Shown piece by piece: positions 1-11,928 of a DNA stretch of 64,000 nt (position 1 is the first letter of the stretch; each line of letters starts with the position of its first letter). The notes below the pieces were generated by a model, which was not told where the DNA came from, did not search any database, and saw nothing but the letters and a program-made list of their open reading frames with translations. The stretch covers positions 43,070,448 to 43,134,447 of the forward strand of contig OW388296.1 of assembly GCA_936450465.1 (NCBI GenBank), in the 5' to 3' direction. This stretch comes from Gibbula magus. Taxonomy: Eukaryota; Mollusca; Gastropoda; Trochida; Trochidae. The translations under genes and the position numbers were made by a program.

Positions 1-125
1 AAACGTTTGGCGGCTGTAAAACTGAAGTATTTTTTAAAAACGTTTTTTCTACTATTTTTGGGTGGATTTGCAATCCAATACTTTTGTGTCGTTATTCTTT
101 ACTGTTGTCAGAATCATTTCCGCCA
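1..125. repeat. Dispersed repeat fragment, copy 1
   Basis: This stretch is clearly similar to 29190-29322. Both share a run reading roughly 'ctactatttttgggtggatt' followed by 'ttctttactgttgt' and 'aatcatttccgc'. The copy is cut by the window edge, so its 5' limit is unknown. No coding potential is seen. It is an unclassified interspersed repeat. Confidence 0.6.
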
Positions 126-260
126 AGCCTACCCCCTGAGGTTAGAATATCTTTAACATCTAATAATGAGATTATTTTCACAAGAAAATTGCATTCATCC
201 TCTTTATATCCTAATTTACACAAACTGCACAGCCTTTCTAAGTGTTCTATACCTTTAATT

Positions 261-530
261 ATGTCCCCCACAAAGGTCTGCGGGAGACATAATGTTTTCG
301 CCTCCGTCCGTTTTTTTTGCGAAACTTAGTGTGTGGTTAGACCCAGTGTTGGAGTGGTGCCTTTTGCTACTAAGGTTATTCTAATTTGTATTTTTTTTCT
401 GGTTTCCATGGAAACAATTTGAACTTTGCATATAGGGATAAGGAACCTTTTCCGACCTCCATCTCAAAATCATAAGTGACAAATAATGTTAAGAGAATAA
501 GGTTGAATTGAAAGGTGGAGCGGGGGACAT
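261..530. mobile_element. Non-autonomous inverted-repeat element (atgtccccc family), copy 1
   Basis: The segment begins with 'atgtccccca' and ends with 'gcgggggacat', so the termini are inverted complements of about 10 bp. The body contains 'gccttttgctact', 'aggttattct' and 'catggaaaca', and the same blocks occur in the same order at 57828-58182. Similarity continues a few bases past the right terminus ('cacagtgcatcacat'), so the true boundary may lie slightly further out. The short ORF that crosses this stretch is a by-product of the repeat. Confidence 0.65.
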
Positions 531-1654
531 CACAGTGCATCACATACACAAATGTCTAGTTCAAAATGTTTCCTTTCCCAGTTGTAGTTTAACACAATGG
601 ACATTTACCGAAATGGTTCTTAGTTTATATATTTGTAGCATATTTGTGTAAAGTTCAGTTTCAAATCTATGGGTTTTTTTAAATTGTATAGTTTAGATAC
701 CTTTCTATTCATTGATTGCCGTGTAAGGACATGTGTATTGTGGATAACAATGTCATTATTTTAATATTGTATTTGTATCGTTTGATAATGCACAATTAAT
801 TTTATCGAAATATAGCATTCTCAGAATGAAGAAGGATCTATTTGACTGTCAACTACTCAAAATTCACTCAAAGAGGTCAATCTTTTATGAACTCATATCT
901 CATTCCTTTTTTTTCCTTACAAATACGTGTATGTTTCGGCATCCTTATTTGCCCATAAAACCTACCCTCAAACTTACAATGACTGGCAATTTGTCAGAAC
1001 CTTTTATATATTTGTGGTCAGACTTTTAGGTTATCTTTATTTAATATTTATAACGATTCTGACTGTAATGGTATTGACAATTAGTAAAAAATGGTCTTAT
1101 ACACTACGAACCTCAACTATTAGGTCTTTATATTAATCGCTAGTTGAATATATATTTTGCTAGCTTTTATATGAATTATTTGTATATTAATTGCACTCTT
1201 CTCTTTGTGTTAGAGTGTCAATACAGTTTATACTAACAATATCTCTTTAGCAGGCCACTTTTACTGAAATTGACGATTTCTAAATTCGGGTCTTTGTAGG
1301 TTCATAGTGCTGTTACTATTCACATTTGAGTAAAAGGCAGTTGCTAAAGTTTGACTAGTTGATTTTAAAGGATTGATTTACACAGTTACTAACAATACAC
1401 AATTTCATTTCTCAATATCACGTAACATGGTTTTGGAAACCAAAATACAAATACAAATTGTATAAATGAAAATATCCAAAAAGAAGCGAAACGTACTCTT
1501 AATGAATTTTTTTTTAAACTGCCAGATTAGGATTCCCTTATTCCATACGGTTACCTACTGACAGACTGCCTTCTGTCTTATAAACCAACCTTTGCTTGTG
1601 AAAAAAAGTGGAGGTGCTTAACTTTTGATGTGCTATGTTTGCCTTGTGACTTAT
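531..1654. other. AT-rich stretch without recognisable gene
   Basis: Only short ORFs of 60-70 codons with no recognisable domain occur here. I see no splice-bounded coding exon, RNA gene or mobile element. Confidence 0.5.
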
Positions 1655-1854
1655 AACTCCGCCTCCTTTGGTGACAATGTGACCCTTTCGTAGAAACTCC
1701 ACCTCCTTTGGTGACATTGTGACCTTTTCGTTGAAACCCCACCTCCTTTGGTGACAGTGTGACCCTTTCATAGAAACCCCGCCTCCTGTTGTGACATTGT
1801 GACACTTTCATGGTAACTCCGCCTTCTTTGATGACATTGCGACCCACTCGTCCC
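1655..1854. repeat. 40-bp minisatellite, five units
   Basis: Five head-to-tail units with an exact 40-base period carry the core 'cgcctcctttggtgaca' followed by 'tgtgaccctttc'. The unit boundaries 'aactcc' or 'aacccc' recur at 1655, 1695, 1735, 1775 and 1815. Divergence rises towards the right end. Two overlapping minus-strand ORFs across the array are repeat artefacts, because 40 is not a multiple of three and every frame is visited. Confidence 0.9.
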
Positions 1855-2631
1855 AATGCCCCATTGAAATAATGGGTCTTTATCTCGTGTATTATATATG
1901 TCATATCCCCACTGATATTTAATGTTTTATTTTTGAACGTTGTTCTGCGCTGTGTGCCTCCCACATCACATAAACCAGAAGCAACATCCTCTTGTTGATA
2001 GCTGACTCACACTTATTACTGAAATATAGGGCTTAAAGTGACATGGACAATTTTGTTAGAATCATGTTTGTCACACGTTATGGGTGCTATTTCATCGAAA
2101 AGAAAATACTGTTGCTGAAAATCACATTTAAATTCTAATATTTTTTTTTATCAGAAGCCACAGTTGTGGAGCTCCATTAAGTTAAAGGTTACTTTCGAGA
2201 AAGAAAGGAAAACGAAAGATTTGTGTTGGTAATGTTTTATAGGCAATATAACTTGTATACATGGTAAAGGGGCATGTGTAGCTTTTGCAACATTATATGA
2301 CGGTTGCTCGATTGTCCTACTGTTACGTATTTTCAAATAACATATGGGTTTGCCTAATGCAACAAAGAACACAAAAAACAATTTGCTCAATAGACTGCAA
2401 TTACCGTAAAACAAATGTGCAACACAACATTGGTCTTCTTCATTTGGAGAAGAGACATGTTTAAACTTCTATTAATAAACTATTACTCTGGTCCGCTAAT
2501 ACTCGAACTTTAACAGTGACTCTATACTCAAGGGCTACTATCTTTCTATCACAAGCTTTTGGTAAAAGTTTTTAAAAAAACTTCCAAAGATCAGATTATA
2601 ATACCGACTCTTAAAGGTTATTTAAGAACCA
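1855..2631. other. No recognisable gene
   Basis: AT-rich sequence with only short shadow ORFs. Nothing supported. Confidence 0.45.
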
Positions 2632-2737
2632 GGTCCCATATTTTCGAAGCTGTCGTAGTGTAAGATAATCTTAAGTCAATGTTAATGTATGGCACTTACG
2701 AGTAATAGTGCTATTAGAGCTTTGAAAATATGGGCCC
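2632..2737. mobile_element. Small foldback/MITE, 106 bp
   Basis: Arms 2632-2651 and 2718-2737 are 20-base inverted complements with two mismatches, core 'cccatattttc' and 'gaaaatatggg'. The spacer is about 66 bases. The element is too small to encode a protein. It fits a non-autonomous foldback element. No target duplication is obvious. Confidence 0.7.
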
Positions 2738-3020
2738 AGTTTAGATGAAGATATTGACATGAGAGAATAATCCCCTGCAGTTAGAAAGCCCTGTATATTT
2801 TATTGTTTCCAAATTGACTTTTTTAACAATTTTGGAAGGAAATATAATTTGAGATCTTTCGATTTGTGAACATTGCACCCAAAAAAATCAAATGTCTCCA
2901 ACTACATGTATGAAAAGATGTGTAATTACATGCATACCTCAACTTAAAAATATGTATAACTTTCTTAAAGATTTGGAGAACTAATACTTTCCTGTAGTTT
3001 GACATCCTTCAAGACATGTT

Positions 3021-3092
3021 GGAATCGCCCTGAGTCCACAACGTGGAGATTTGTGCGCTATATGAAAACTATCTATTATTATTATTTATTTC
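3021..3092 (+). mobile_element. LINE 3' end fragment (L2/CR1-like tail)
   Basis: The text 'acgtggagatttgtgcgcta' followed by 'tatgaaaa' and an (att)n tract resembles the conserved 3' end of L2/CR1-group LINEs, which end in a 'gcgctatat' block and a short simple repeat. No reverse-transcriptase coding remains, so this is a strongly 5'-truncated copy. Confidence 0.5.
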
Positions 3093-6000
3093 TGTAAATC
3101 GTGAAAATCTTATTCCAGTCACAGTTTGCATCCACACAAGAGTCTGCCATTTAAGTTCCTCACTGCTGTAGGCAGCGTTTGCTGACAGCTTGAGTATGAC
3201 GTATGGATACGTCATCGACTTTGACAAAAGTGTGTGACAAAGTTCCGTGCTTCATGAAAAGTTCACATTTTCCGAATCAGAAATCAATGGGCTTTTACAT
3301 GATGATATTAGTATCTCTGTAGAATTTTATTTTTATTGAGAAATGAAGAATTACAAATCTTGAACAAATTTTCAATCACTAAACTGCCAAAACAAGGTCG
3401 TATTTGACGTCCTAATGAAAATGTTACCTACTCGATTCAAAGGGTTGAAATTCAATAGAAAGTATATACATTTACAGCATTGTTTTCAGAATATCATAAT
3501 CTGGCTTATTGAAAAATGTAGACATTGAATATATTCTTGTTAGAAAATAATGGCAAATTTGCGAAAATATGGGCATATGGAAACATCAATCGATTACTTT
3601 TTGTAAAATCCGTGAAAAAACCCAGAAAATTTCACTTACACTTTCGTATATTCAACAACAGTGCAATATTGGCCATTTTTTCAAGTAACCCCATGGAAAA
3701 CATCCGCTATTTCTTACATATGAGAATTATTCCGAATACCTACCGCTATCTATTTTAGAAATGGTCGTCGATCTAACCATAGAATGTTTAAAGTTCAAAA
3801 TTAAACAAATTGACACTTTAAACGATGTAGTTTTATAAACCTCGATCAAAATCAAGGTAATGAGGTTGTAATTAGTATTTAAGCAGTTCGTAGAGTCAAT
3901 GTTCTTGACCCGATTAATTTGCATAAGTCAACCCTGCCCAGATGTGTCCGCTGTTTTTACGATTAAAATCACTTTGAGTAAATTTAAATTTTGATAATAA
4001 TTTATACATTTATAAAAAAAAAAATGTAATATCCTACCATAATGATGAACTTGTATCATGTTTGAGTTCACTTTCCCATCTGCGATTTTACAAGTTGAAG
4101 TGCAGCCGTGAAACATAGCAGTCACCCCACCTCATTAAACGTAAATTTCACATTAACAAATCTCGTCTTTATGACATAATTGTATGAATACAATTGCCAA
4201 ATGAATCATGTTTAAGGTTTAAAGTTTTCAGTTGGAATTTGATAAAAATTATACTCGTTTTCAAACGAAATCATAGATAGACATGTCACTTCGAATTCAT
4301 TGCAAATGGATGCCACTGTGTCGCCTCGGCTAGGTCACATACACTTTTGGTCTGATATATATATTAGATTAATGCACATGTTATAACGTCCATGATATTA
4401 ACAAGAATGAAAAACAAATACATTTCAAAGAATTCCAAAATTAAGTAGTGTTTGAATCGACGAGTTTACAGTGTAGTGACAAACGAAACATGATCACATG
4501 ATCAATTTTGTACAGTCGAGCTCATCACGTGACATTGTTGACAGTACTTTGTATTTTACAACAGTTTAAGACCATATTTTCATAATGTCAAGCAGATCAT
4601 TACAAAATTGTATTCTAACTTAGGTTTTAAAAGGAATATTTACAAAGTGATTTAGATTATTATTATTTTTTTATTCCGTGATATCGATGAATATATATAA
4701 ATATATAAAATATATAGAAATATATAAAAACTGTAATGCCATTTGCTTATATTTGCAACACAGAATAGATAATAGTGAAGAATAGAATAGTGAATAGATA
4801 TTTGAATCTTTTGTGTAAATTTAATTACGATTGATGCATTATTTTACAAATATTTCACACGAAAGTAAAGGCATTTTTCATTGTGTCAGATATCATTACG
4901 TCGAAATTTTATAAATACAACTGCGATCGTTTATGACAGGCTCTTGTTTTCTGAAAGAAAAACACATATCATCATAATAATTTTATACCATTGTATCTGT
5001 AAAAAAAGAAAAAATATTACATCAATTACTTATTTATTATGACAATAATAAGTTAGTAAAACATGTTACTCAGGAAAATATATGAATTTCAAAACATCTT
5101 TGTTAATTACTAAGGAGAGAGAAACTATAAATGAAGGGTACTCATGTGACGTAAGTGTTAAAATTTTACAAACCTGAAAACAATTCAGCGTGCTAAAGGT
5201 TGATACATACGTTGGGTACATCTCAATAAGAAATCAAGATGTTATCTATTCTAGATCCTTTGAAGTTCTCAATAAGATTAAATGACAAAGGGATATATGT
5301 AAGTCAAATATAGGAATGTCTCTAGATTGTCTAATGGTATATTTCCAAGAATCAGGTATTGTATTAAAACATGTAAATAATTTAAAGTACCTTAAGTTGC
5401 TTTCAATTCAGGAGGAAAGGAGCTGAAAATGTCATTGTTACAAATGTCCTTAACTAGTTATATCCCTTTACTTGCCCAGTTGTTAATGTAGAGAGACAGG
5501 ATTTCATCAATATTTCATCAGAATTCACATGGATACCAAAACAATGTAGTATGTGGACGTTACTCAGGGTACAAATATGATCACTTCATAAAATTCTGAT
5601 CCACATGTCATAATCTTTTCTGAAATATACATTTACTGTATATATATACTGATTTACTGTTTTTGCCAATCAGTATTTCAAATACCTTACCATTGCGATC
5701 GGTTTGTATCAATTCCTAATTTCTAGAAACGAACTGTATCAATGAATTTTAATGATAGAAATGTTTTAAAAATCACTCTTTATAAAACAATAGTGTTATG
5801 AGAGCACAAGAACCCCCGGGGTTTGTCCTTTCGTTGCAGAAACTTTTCTGCCAATAATCATTTTAAATTTTGGGTAATTTACCAAATATTAATATATTAG
5901 ATCTTATCTAGATATCTGTTAAGATATCTAGTAGGCGTTTCTTTTGGCCGACACTGTATGCTTTCTACATCTAGGTCAAGGTCACAAGGTAAAAAATGAT

Positions 6001-7879
6001 AACCTCAGTATCTGACATTGGAAACATAACATTTAAAAATGCTGACGAAATAAAAGTTTTGATGAAGGTAAACGTTTCAAAAAATGTGTCTTTCATGATG
6101 GTCAAGGTTAAAAGTGAAAAAATATGTAATGATTACAGCAATGGTCACTAACAAAGGAAGCATACACATAAAAGACAAAGTTTGAAAGCCAAGCTTAGTT
6201 AAAGTTTAACACACAGTCTGAAATGAGAAAGTCGACTGCTCAAAGTCAATGGCCGTAACTTTGAAAATATTAATTTTATTGGTTAAAAAAAGCACATGCG
6301 TATTACCAATCTATATCAAAAGATTGATTAAAAAAAACTGTGGGAGGAGTTGATTTCAGAACCCAGGTACCGTTTTCGGAACGGGTGGGTTACAACACTG
6401 CACGTAACCAATTGCACGCATTACAAGAATGTCTTCTTTTCGGGTAATCATTAAATTCATAAATCGGCTCTTGCCCAGTACACCTGACATGTGAAGTTTC
6501 TATGCACATGAGAAACCTCTTCATACAATATTGCGTTCCATTGTTTGAACAGAACAGTCCTCCAGTGACGCATTAAACTTTACAACTGCTGTTAAAGTTG
6601 TGAATTTATTATGCTTTGTTTAATATCTTTGGTTCATTTTGCACTTGCTGAAATTGATAATGTGAATGTGTCATTAACACATGTTTTAATCTAAGGCTTA
6701 TATAAATGTAAACATTTAATTTCGCATGCTGTTAGAGACAAGGCATATATTTTCGATCCTTCTGGGAATTCATATCAATTGATCTAAGAAACGTGAATAA
6801 TATGTTCTGTCTCATGTTTACTGATAACATAGGTGGGGCAGGAAAAGTATAAATTCCCGTGACATCCTCTCGTAAACATTTGTTGTGAGAGCTTTTTATT
6901 GCCCTTGTATAGTTTTATGGTGCGCCTTATCTTCGATTTTACGTCGTGTGTCTTTTTTCACCAAATTGTTTTGTAACGCTGGGATCAACTTACACAAATC
7001 CGTCATTAATTTTGTTCTTGTCAGTATATCCTGACATATTTTTTAATTGAACTAGCAATGTTTTTTCCAATGTTCCGCCGAAGAGCGATTTAAGGTAACT
7101 TTAATTTTACTATTATAAAGATACTTAGGTAGAAGTTTTAAACGTTTATTCTTATAATTCCTTGTTGTTTATTTTGGGTAACGTTTATTGAGGCTCACTT
7201 TATAAAAGTTGTTTTTTCCTTTGAATTATAATCTAAAGGAATATACAATATAAAGTATATTTGTATAAGTTAATCAAACACGAATAAAGATACTATTTGA
7301 AAGAATTGTACTTGTATTACTACACGTGTGTACACGATGGGAGGCAATGTTAAGTGATCTTTTTTTTAAATACAGCTGTATAATTCTTAAAATATATTGA
7401 TTGATAAGTTGATCACATGGCTTGGGTTATCAAAAATAAAGATCAATATAAAAAAAATAGAATAGTTTATTTTAAGAAATGTGTAAGCTTTATAAAGGGC
7501 ACATTAAATTCCGAATTATTATACCCTGACCAACGGTATTCAGTAAAACCTGGGATTTTGTTCATTCCTCCTAAAAACACTGTCCAACCGATTACAGAAA
7601 AAGTATACATCCGATTTTTTTACACTCTGCACCCATCTTTAATACTCCTGCAGGTGCAGTGCTGAAATACAAGCGATTTTAGGAATTCATTATACTTTTC
7701 ACAAACTTCTGTATTTTTCCTAGATTTAATGAATATCCAACCGATTGCAGAAAAACTATCTATTCAAACTTTTCACAAATATTGTACGCTACCAGGAGAG
7801 TTGCACTGCTTAAATACAGCTGATGTTGTGATTTTTGAGGGAATTTCTGTATATTGTGTACTAATGCATTCTCACATCT
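3093..7879. other. Long AT-rich stretch without recognisable gene
   Basis: Nearly 4.8 kb with only short ORFs of up to about 80 codons and no recognisable motif. A low-complexity tata/aaata tract lies near 4688-4730. A weak two-copy repeat with 'ccaaccgatt.cagaaaaa' occurs near 7578 and 7737. A TATA-like 'agtataaattcc' near 6850 has no exon that I can connect to it. Confidence 0.45.
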
Positions 7880-8893
7880 CAATCATTGCCTGAACGATTT
7901 CAAAAGCAATACTAAGTCTTAGGTCTTCAGACCGTTGTGCAGTCGCCATGTCAATCTTTTCTCATAGTACTTAGATGGTCTCAAATGAGTTTAAGTTCAA
8001 ATGTTTTTTGAATTATTAGTTACTGAGAAAGAGGGATTTTGTGAAAATAAAAAATGCAGCAAAACCACCCGACCTTCGAAGGCGCCTTCATTTATGTTTT
8101 TGTCACAATGTCACAATATAATTGTCTCTCATTTAAAACAAGTTGCAAGTCTCTAGGTGCAATCGTCATGATTTATATTGTGGTCATAAAAATATCAGCT
8201 ATTGTTTAAACTAATTTGCAAGTCTTTAGGTCTTGTTTGTATAAATAACCCCATTTCAAAATTGTATAATTTTACAGAAATTTAAAATGTCACCTTAACC
8301 ACGTGATCTACGATTTGGTCATGATTTACGTTTTTGTCGTTATCACATTTTCTTTCGTTTCAAACAAGTTGCAAGTTTTTAGTTTAATTATAAACATTTG
8401 TTCCATATTCATAATTTAAATGTTGAAAAATGTCAAGTGTTCAAAGTTTCTGCAGACCGTAAAACATAGTTATCTTGCAGTTCTACAGCGATCATGAATT
8501 CGAATTTCCCGATCCAGGTTTCTGAGTAATCTCACCTTCAAATTGTTCATTTGTTGTCATTTTCAGACAACTTTGAATGCTCGTTGGATTTCGGTTTTCT
8601 GAGATGTATCATTTTGAGTGCAATACATCAGCTACATTATGTGAAATTGTCAGCTCTGTATAACTGTTGAAGCATTGAACAATCACTAAACCAGAATGGC
8701 ATCTAAGTCATGGGACCTACATGATTAACTCTTTTGCTTTAAATTTAATTACACATAAAAAACGATTTCCTTATGACATTAATTAAGACATCTTGCCCAC
8801 ATCATTGCGAATCTTTTACAAAAAGTTTCAACTTTCAATGACAAAACCTCATACATTGTACATGTAAAGAAATATAAAATGGCTGCTAAACCA
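7880..8893. repeat. Degenerate dispersed/tandem repeat family
   Basis: Several diverged units share 'gctaaaccacgtga', 'tggtcatgattta', 'caagttgcaagtctctaggt' or close variants. Units are seen near 7900, 8080, 8280, 8700 and 8870, and again at 20290-20930. The ORF starting with 'atggctgctaaacc' falls inside the repeat and is not taken as a gene. Confidence 0.55.
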
Positions 8894-9110
8894 CGTGACT
8901 TACAGTGCCGGACAAAAGTCATGGGAGTAAAATTGCAGTATTCCCGCGATCGTGTCGGAGCACAGTTGGGTCATGATTGCGTTATTCCTGCGACAGGAGC
9001 GCGACAGTCTCCCGCCAAATTAGCGTCTCTGTCGCACGATAATTGCGAGATGATTGCGTTAATATAGGCGGAGCTATTCCGATGCGTCCAGGTCGCAAAT
9101 TAAGCCGTTA
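8894..9110 (+). repeat. Inserted short repeat starting tacagtgcc, copy 1
   Basis: The sequence 'tacagtgccggacaaaagtc' interrupts the surrounding repeat family. It reappears in inverse orientation at 20147-20166 with one mismatch. A 'TA' followed by CAGTGCC is a typical start for Tc1/mariner-type terminal repeats. The opposite terminus could not be located, so classification is tentative. The segment is richer in G+C than its surroundings. Confidence 0.4.
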
Positions 9111-9958
9111 AGAGCTGATTGGTCTACTACTGTACTGGGCGGGCGTAAAGATGAAATGTGCACTTACTGTCAAATGATTGCTGAAGTTGTCGTTGCTTCA
9201 CGTCGAATAAATACCATAGTGTTATGTTGTGGAATTTACCGGCGGTAACATTTCTTATTTGTAGGCCTATACATTTTGTATGAGATAATGTTATGTATAT
9301 ATATATATATACACGAAAAAACGAAAACGGTAAGAAGCAGAATGTCTAAGCGATAAATATTTAAACTGTATAATACTGTACATACTTCTTAGAGTTATTT
9401 AAAAAACGTTTTTGCAACATCAACTATAGAAAATAGATCATTAGGTATGTTCGTAAAAGTGTACGTTTGGGGATCTTAATAATTAAAACGAAGATCTAAA
9501 TAAAACTCCATTCTTACAGGTACTAAAGGTTTATCAGTTTAATGGTATTACTCCAATAGAACAACCATTATTGACTTTAATTTTTCTTTTCTTTTTGGAC
9601 AAAATTGCTTTGTTACAATTGTAGATGACGCTTCTGTCATATCACACAGTTTCTTTTTCTGATACATTGTCTATTTTCTTATCAGACATTTAGGGGTACA
9701 ATCCTTTTTTCCCTGTGTATATTTCCCCACGGTAAAACAATAGTGTGGAATGTAGATGGATTAATGTTAGTATAGTGTTTCTCCAAGTATATACATGTTT
9801 ATAGGGTGTGTATGTTTGTATATTATACATTTCCTTATAGTAAATATCTTACAAAATATGATATATAATTCTGTGTTTATTTACTTGTAATAATTATCAC
9901 GTTTCATAGTTCGGCAAAACCGATTGATAATGCTATTAGTTACACGGTGTTTTGACAG
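9111..9958. other. No recognisable gene; possible intron
   Basis: AT-rich with a short (ta)n tract near 9297-9312. It ends in 'gttttgacag', a plausible splice acceptor for the exon that follows. Confidence 0.4.
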
Positions 9959-10221
9959 GTTGCCATGAACTGTACGACACTTGTATCTTCCGTATTGCCC
10001 AAAGGCACCGGTACCCCTATGCCCATTACATCACCGTGTCTACCAACTCCCATTCAAATGGCAATTTAATCACATCAATGGATACCACCGTGTCGGACAC
10101 GCGTACCGGCACACTTGTTGATCCCGTGATCTACTTCGAATATCATGTATCTCATAACCCCATAGTGGATGGCTCGATGTTCTACCTGTTTCGTTTTATC
10201 AATAAATGTACATATTTATAA
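9959..10221 (+). CDS. Candidate 3'-terminal coding exon of an unrecognised host gene
   Basis: A splice acceptor ('gttttgacag') precedes an open frame of about 87 codons that starts in codon phase with 'gt|tgc cat gaa' and ends at taa 10219-10221. A canonical aataaa lies 24 bases downstream, at 10245-10250. G+C is visibly higher than in the flanks, with many C-ending codons (gcc, tac, acc, atc), as expected of real coding DNA. The translation begins CHELYDTCIFRIAQRHRYPY and contains two early cysteines. I do not recognise the family. There is no upstream ATG in frame, so this would be only the last exon. Upstream exons were not identified in the window. It could alternatively be an exon relic. 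Confidence 0.5.
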
Positions 10222-10244
10222 AATTGCAATCGAGGTGAGATTTG

Positions 10245-10250
10245 AATAAA
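10245..10250 (+). terminator. Poly(A) signal aataaa
   Basis: A canonical aataaa 24 bases after the stop of the candidate terminal exon, followed by a 'ctgtctgtaat' stretch where cleavage could occur. The position supports the exon call, but AT-rich DNA yields this hexamer often. Confidence 0.45.
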
Positions 10251-10266
10251 ATATCTGTCTGTAATA

Positions 10267-10620
10267 CATCCATTGTGTTTTTTGGGGTCAGATATGCTAA
10301 ACGTTGTGTTCTAGATTGTGTTATGTTATCGGGAAATACTGACTGTTGCCGAAATAGCCATTTTGATCTTAGTCTACTTAATATATTGACGATATGAAGC
10401 TAAAAGTAGTGATTTCTAATCGAAAACCGGACAATGTACCGCGTGTGGCGCGCGCCAATGATTAAACGTAATTTTGGAATCTTATTTATAACAGACAAAC
10501 TGATAATGTTTAATAGGTCATATAACTACTGTGCATGTAAATGGGACGTTTAGTTTTGGTTTCCGCATATGCATAATGATGTTACTCTATTTTAATTGGA
10601 AACAAGTAATTATGATATAT
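10267..10620 (+). repeat. Interspersed repeat R, unoccupied copy
   Basis: This ~350-bp unit matches, in order, 38172-38415 and then 56669-56765. Shared blocks include 'tttggggtca', 'gactgttgccga', 'ccgcgtgtggcgcgcg', 'aacgtaattttgga', 'gataatgtttaatag' and 'actactgtgcatgta'. The other copy is split by the Polinton, so this copy shows the empty target. A partial third match ('atcgaaaaccggacaatg') lies near 21829. The repeat's own class is unknown. Confidence 0.8.
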
Positions 10621-11689
10621 TTGGTTATACGGGATGAATATGCAAGCCGAGTAAATTTATTTGCACTGTAAACAGCACATATGGTATGTTGGATCGTATT
10701 AAAGCTTAATAAAATTTTATGAAACACAATGGATGCAGCTTTAAAATCATTACCATAAATACGACCTTGTGCTGAAAACATTTCGACATGTTTCAAATAA
10801 ACAACCTGTAGAAATATTGTCTTGATATTTTCCCAAATATATGACGATACACAAGTCGAATGAAACATTTCAAATCTATAGACTGAATGTAACCGAAAAC
10901 GAAAGAATTTGCATTTCGAATTTGAAGGCGGTAGGTTCACTAGACCAGTGACTTTTTTCGGGATTTGAACTTACTTTCTCAGCGTAAGGCACCAACCACC
11001 AGCACTGACTGTACCAACAGTTTACCAATCGGTAACCGTGACCTCGATCAACGTATCGCTTGATGACACAAAATATCAACACTACATGTAAATAGAAGAT
11101 CATCACTAGCAGTTTGAACGAATGACGATGCGTTTGTTTCACACACTATTGGAAACTCAAAATTTATATATTACTTGTGACAGAGAGTTAGACAGTTAGT
11201 TTATTAAAGTGTCACGCATAAAACTCATTGTATAATATATAGCACAAATTATTAGTAAATGCCCAGCCAAATTGACTTATGAGACATATGTTACGTTTTA
11301 AAACATACTATCCACAAACTCATGTCATATCGAGCTAGACAATAAACTCGGCGAGACGCAACGAAGACGAATAAGCAAACTGCTTAAAACAAGGGACGGG
11401 TTGTGTATTGAAAGTGGGTTGTGTATTGAAAGCGTGTATTCAGTCGTTAGATATAAATGATATACCAGATTACGTAACATTCATGTATAGGTAGTCGCGC
11501 GTTTATCACAATACGTGACCCACTGGTCACCCACTGATCAAGCGTAATTAATAAATTCCAAATATTCACGATTTGCTAACGCTCATGTAGGTGTTATATA
11601 CATTGATAGTGTCAGCGACGGTACGCTTTTATATTACGGTTTTATTCACTTACTTGGAGGCAAATTTACTTATACATGGAAGTTCACAA
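10621..11689. other. No gene; possible tRNA-like SINE relic near 10950-11045
   Basis: On the minus strand 'ggtggttggtgcc' is followed about 20 bases later by 'gttcaaatcccg', which recalls the A- and B-box layout of a tRNA-derived SINE and resembles the core inside 27187-27320. No complete cloverleaf is present. The remaining sequence shows nothing recognisable. Confidence 0.35.
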
Positions 11690-11928
11690 AATAAAAATTT
11701 TTTTATTGTATTTCTTTTTGAGGTACATATACATTTAGGTTCAAACTATCAAGAAGTGACATTTTACACAGCAACATTTACATATAGGCGAATTTTAATT
11801 TGCATACATGCAAGTATGCACAGGTTGTATCAAGTTTTCAATTACAATGGTAACAAAGGCATATAAAGAAGAAGTGATTAGTCTTTGAAAAGTAAATGGC
11901 AGGATGACAAAAATTTCATATATCTTGA

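Noticed and set aside
1655..1854. CRISPR-like regular 40-bp repeats
   Set aside because: Units are contiguous with no unique spacers, and the context is eukaryotic; it is a minisatellite.
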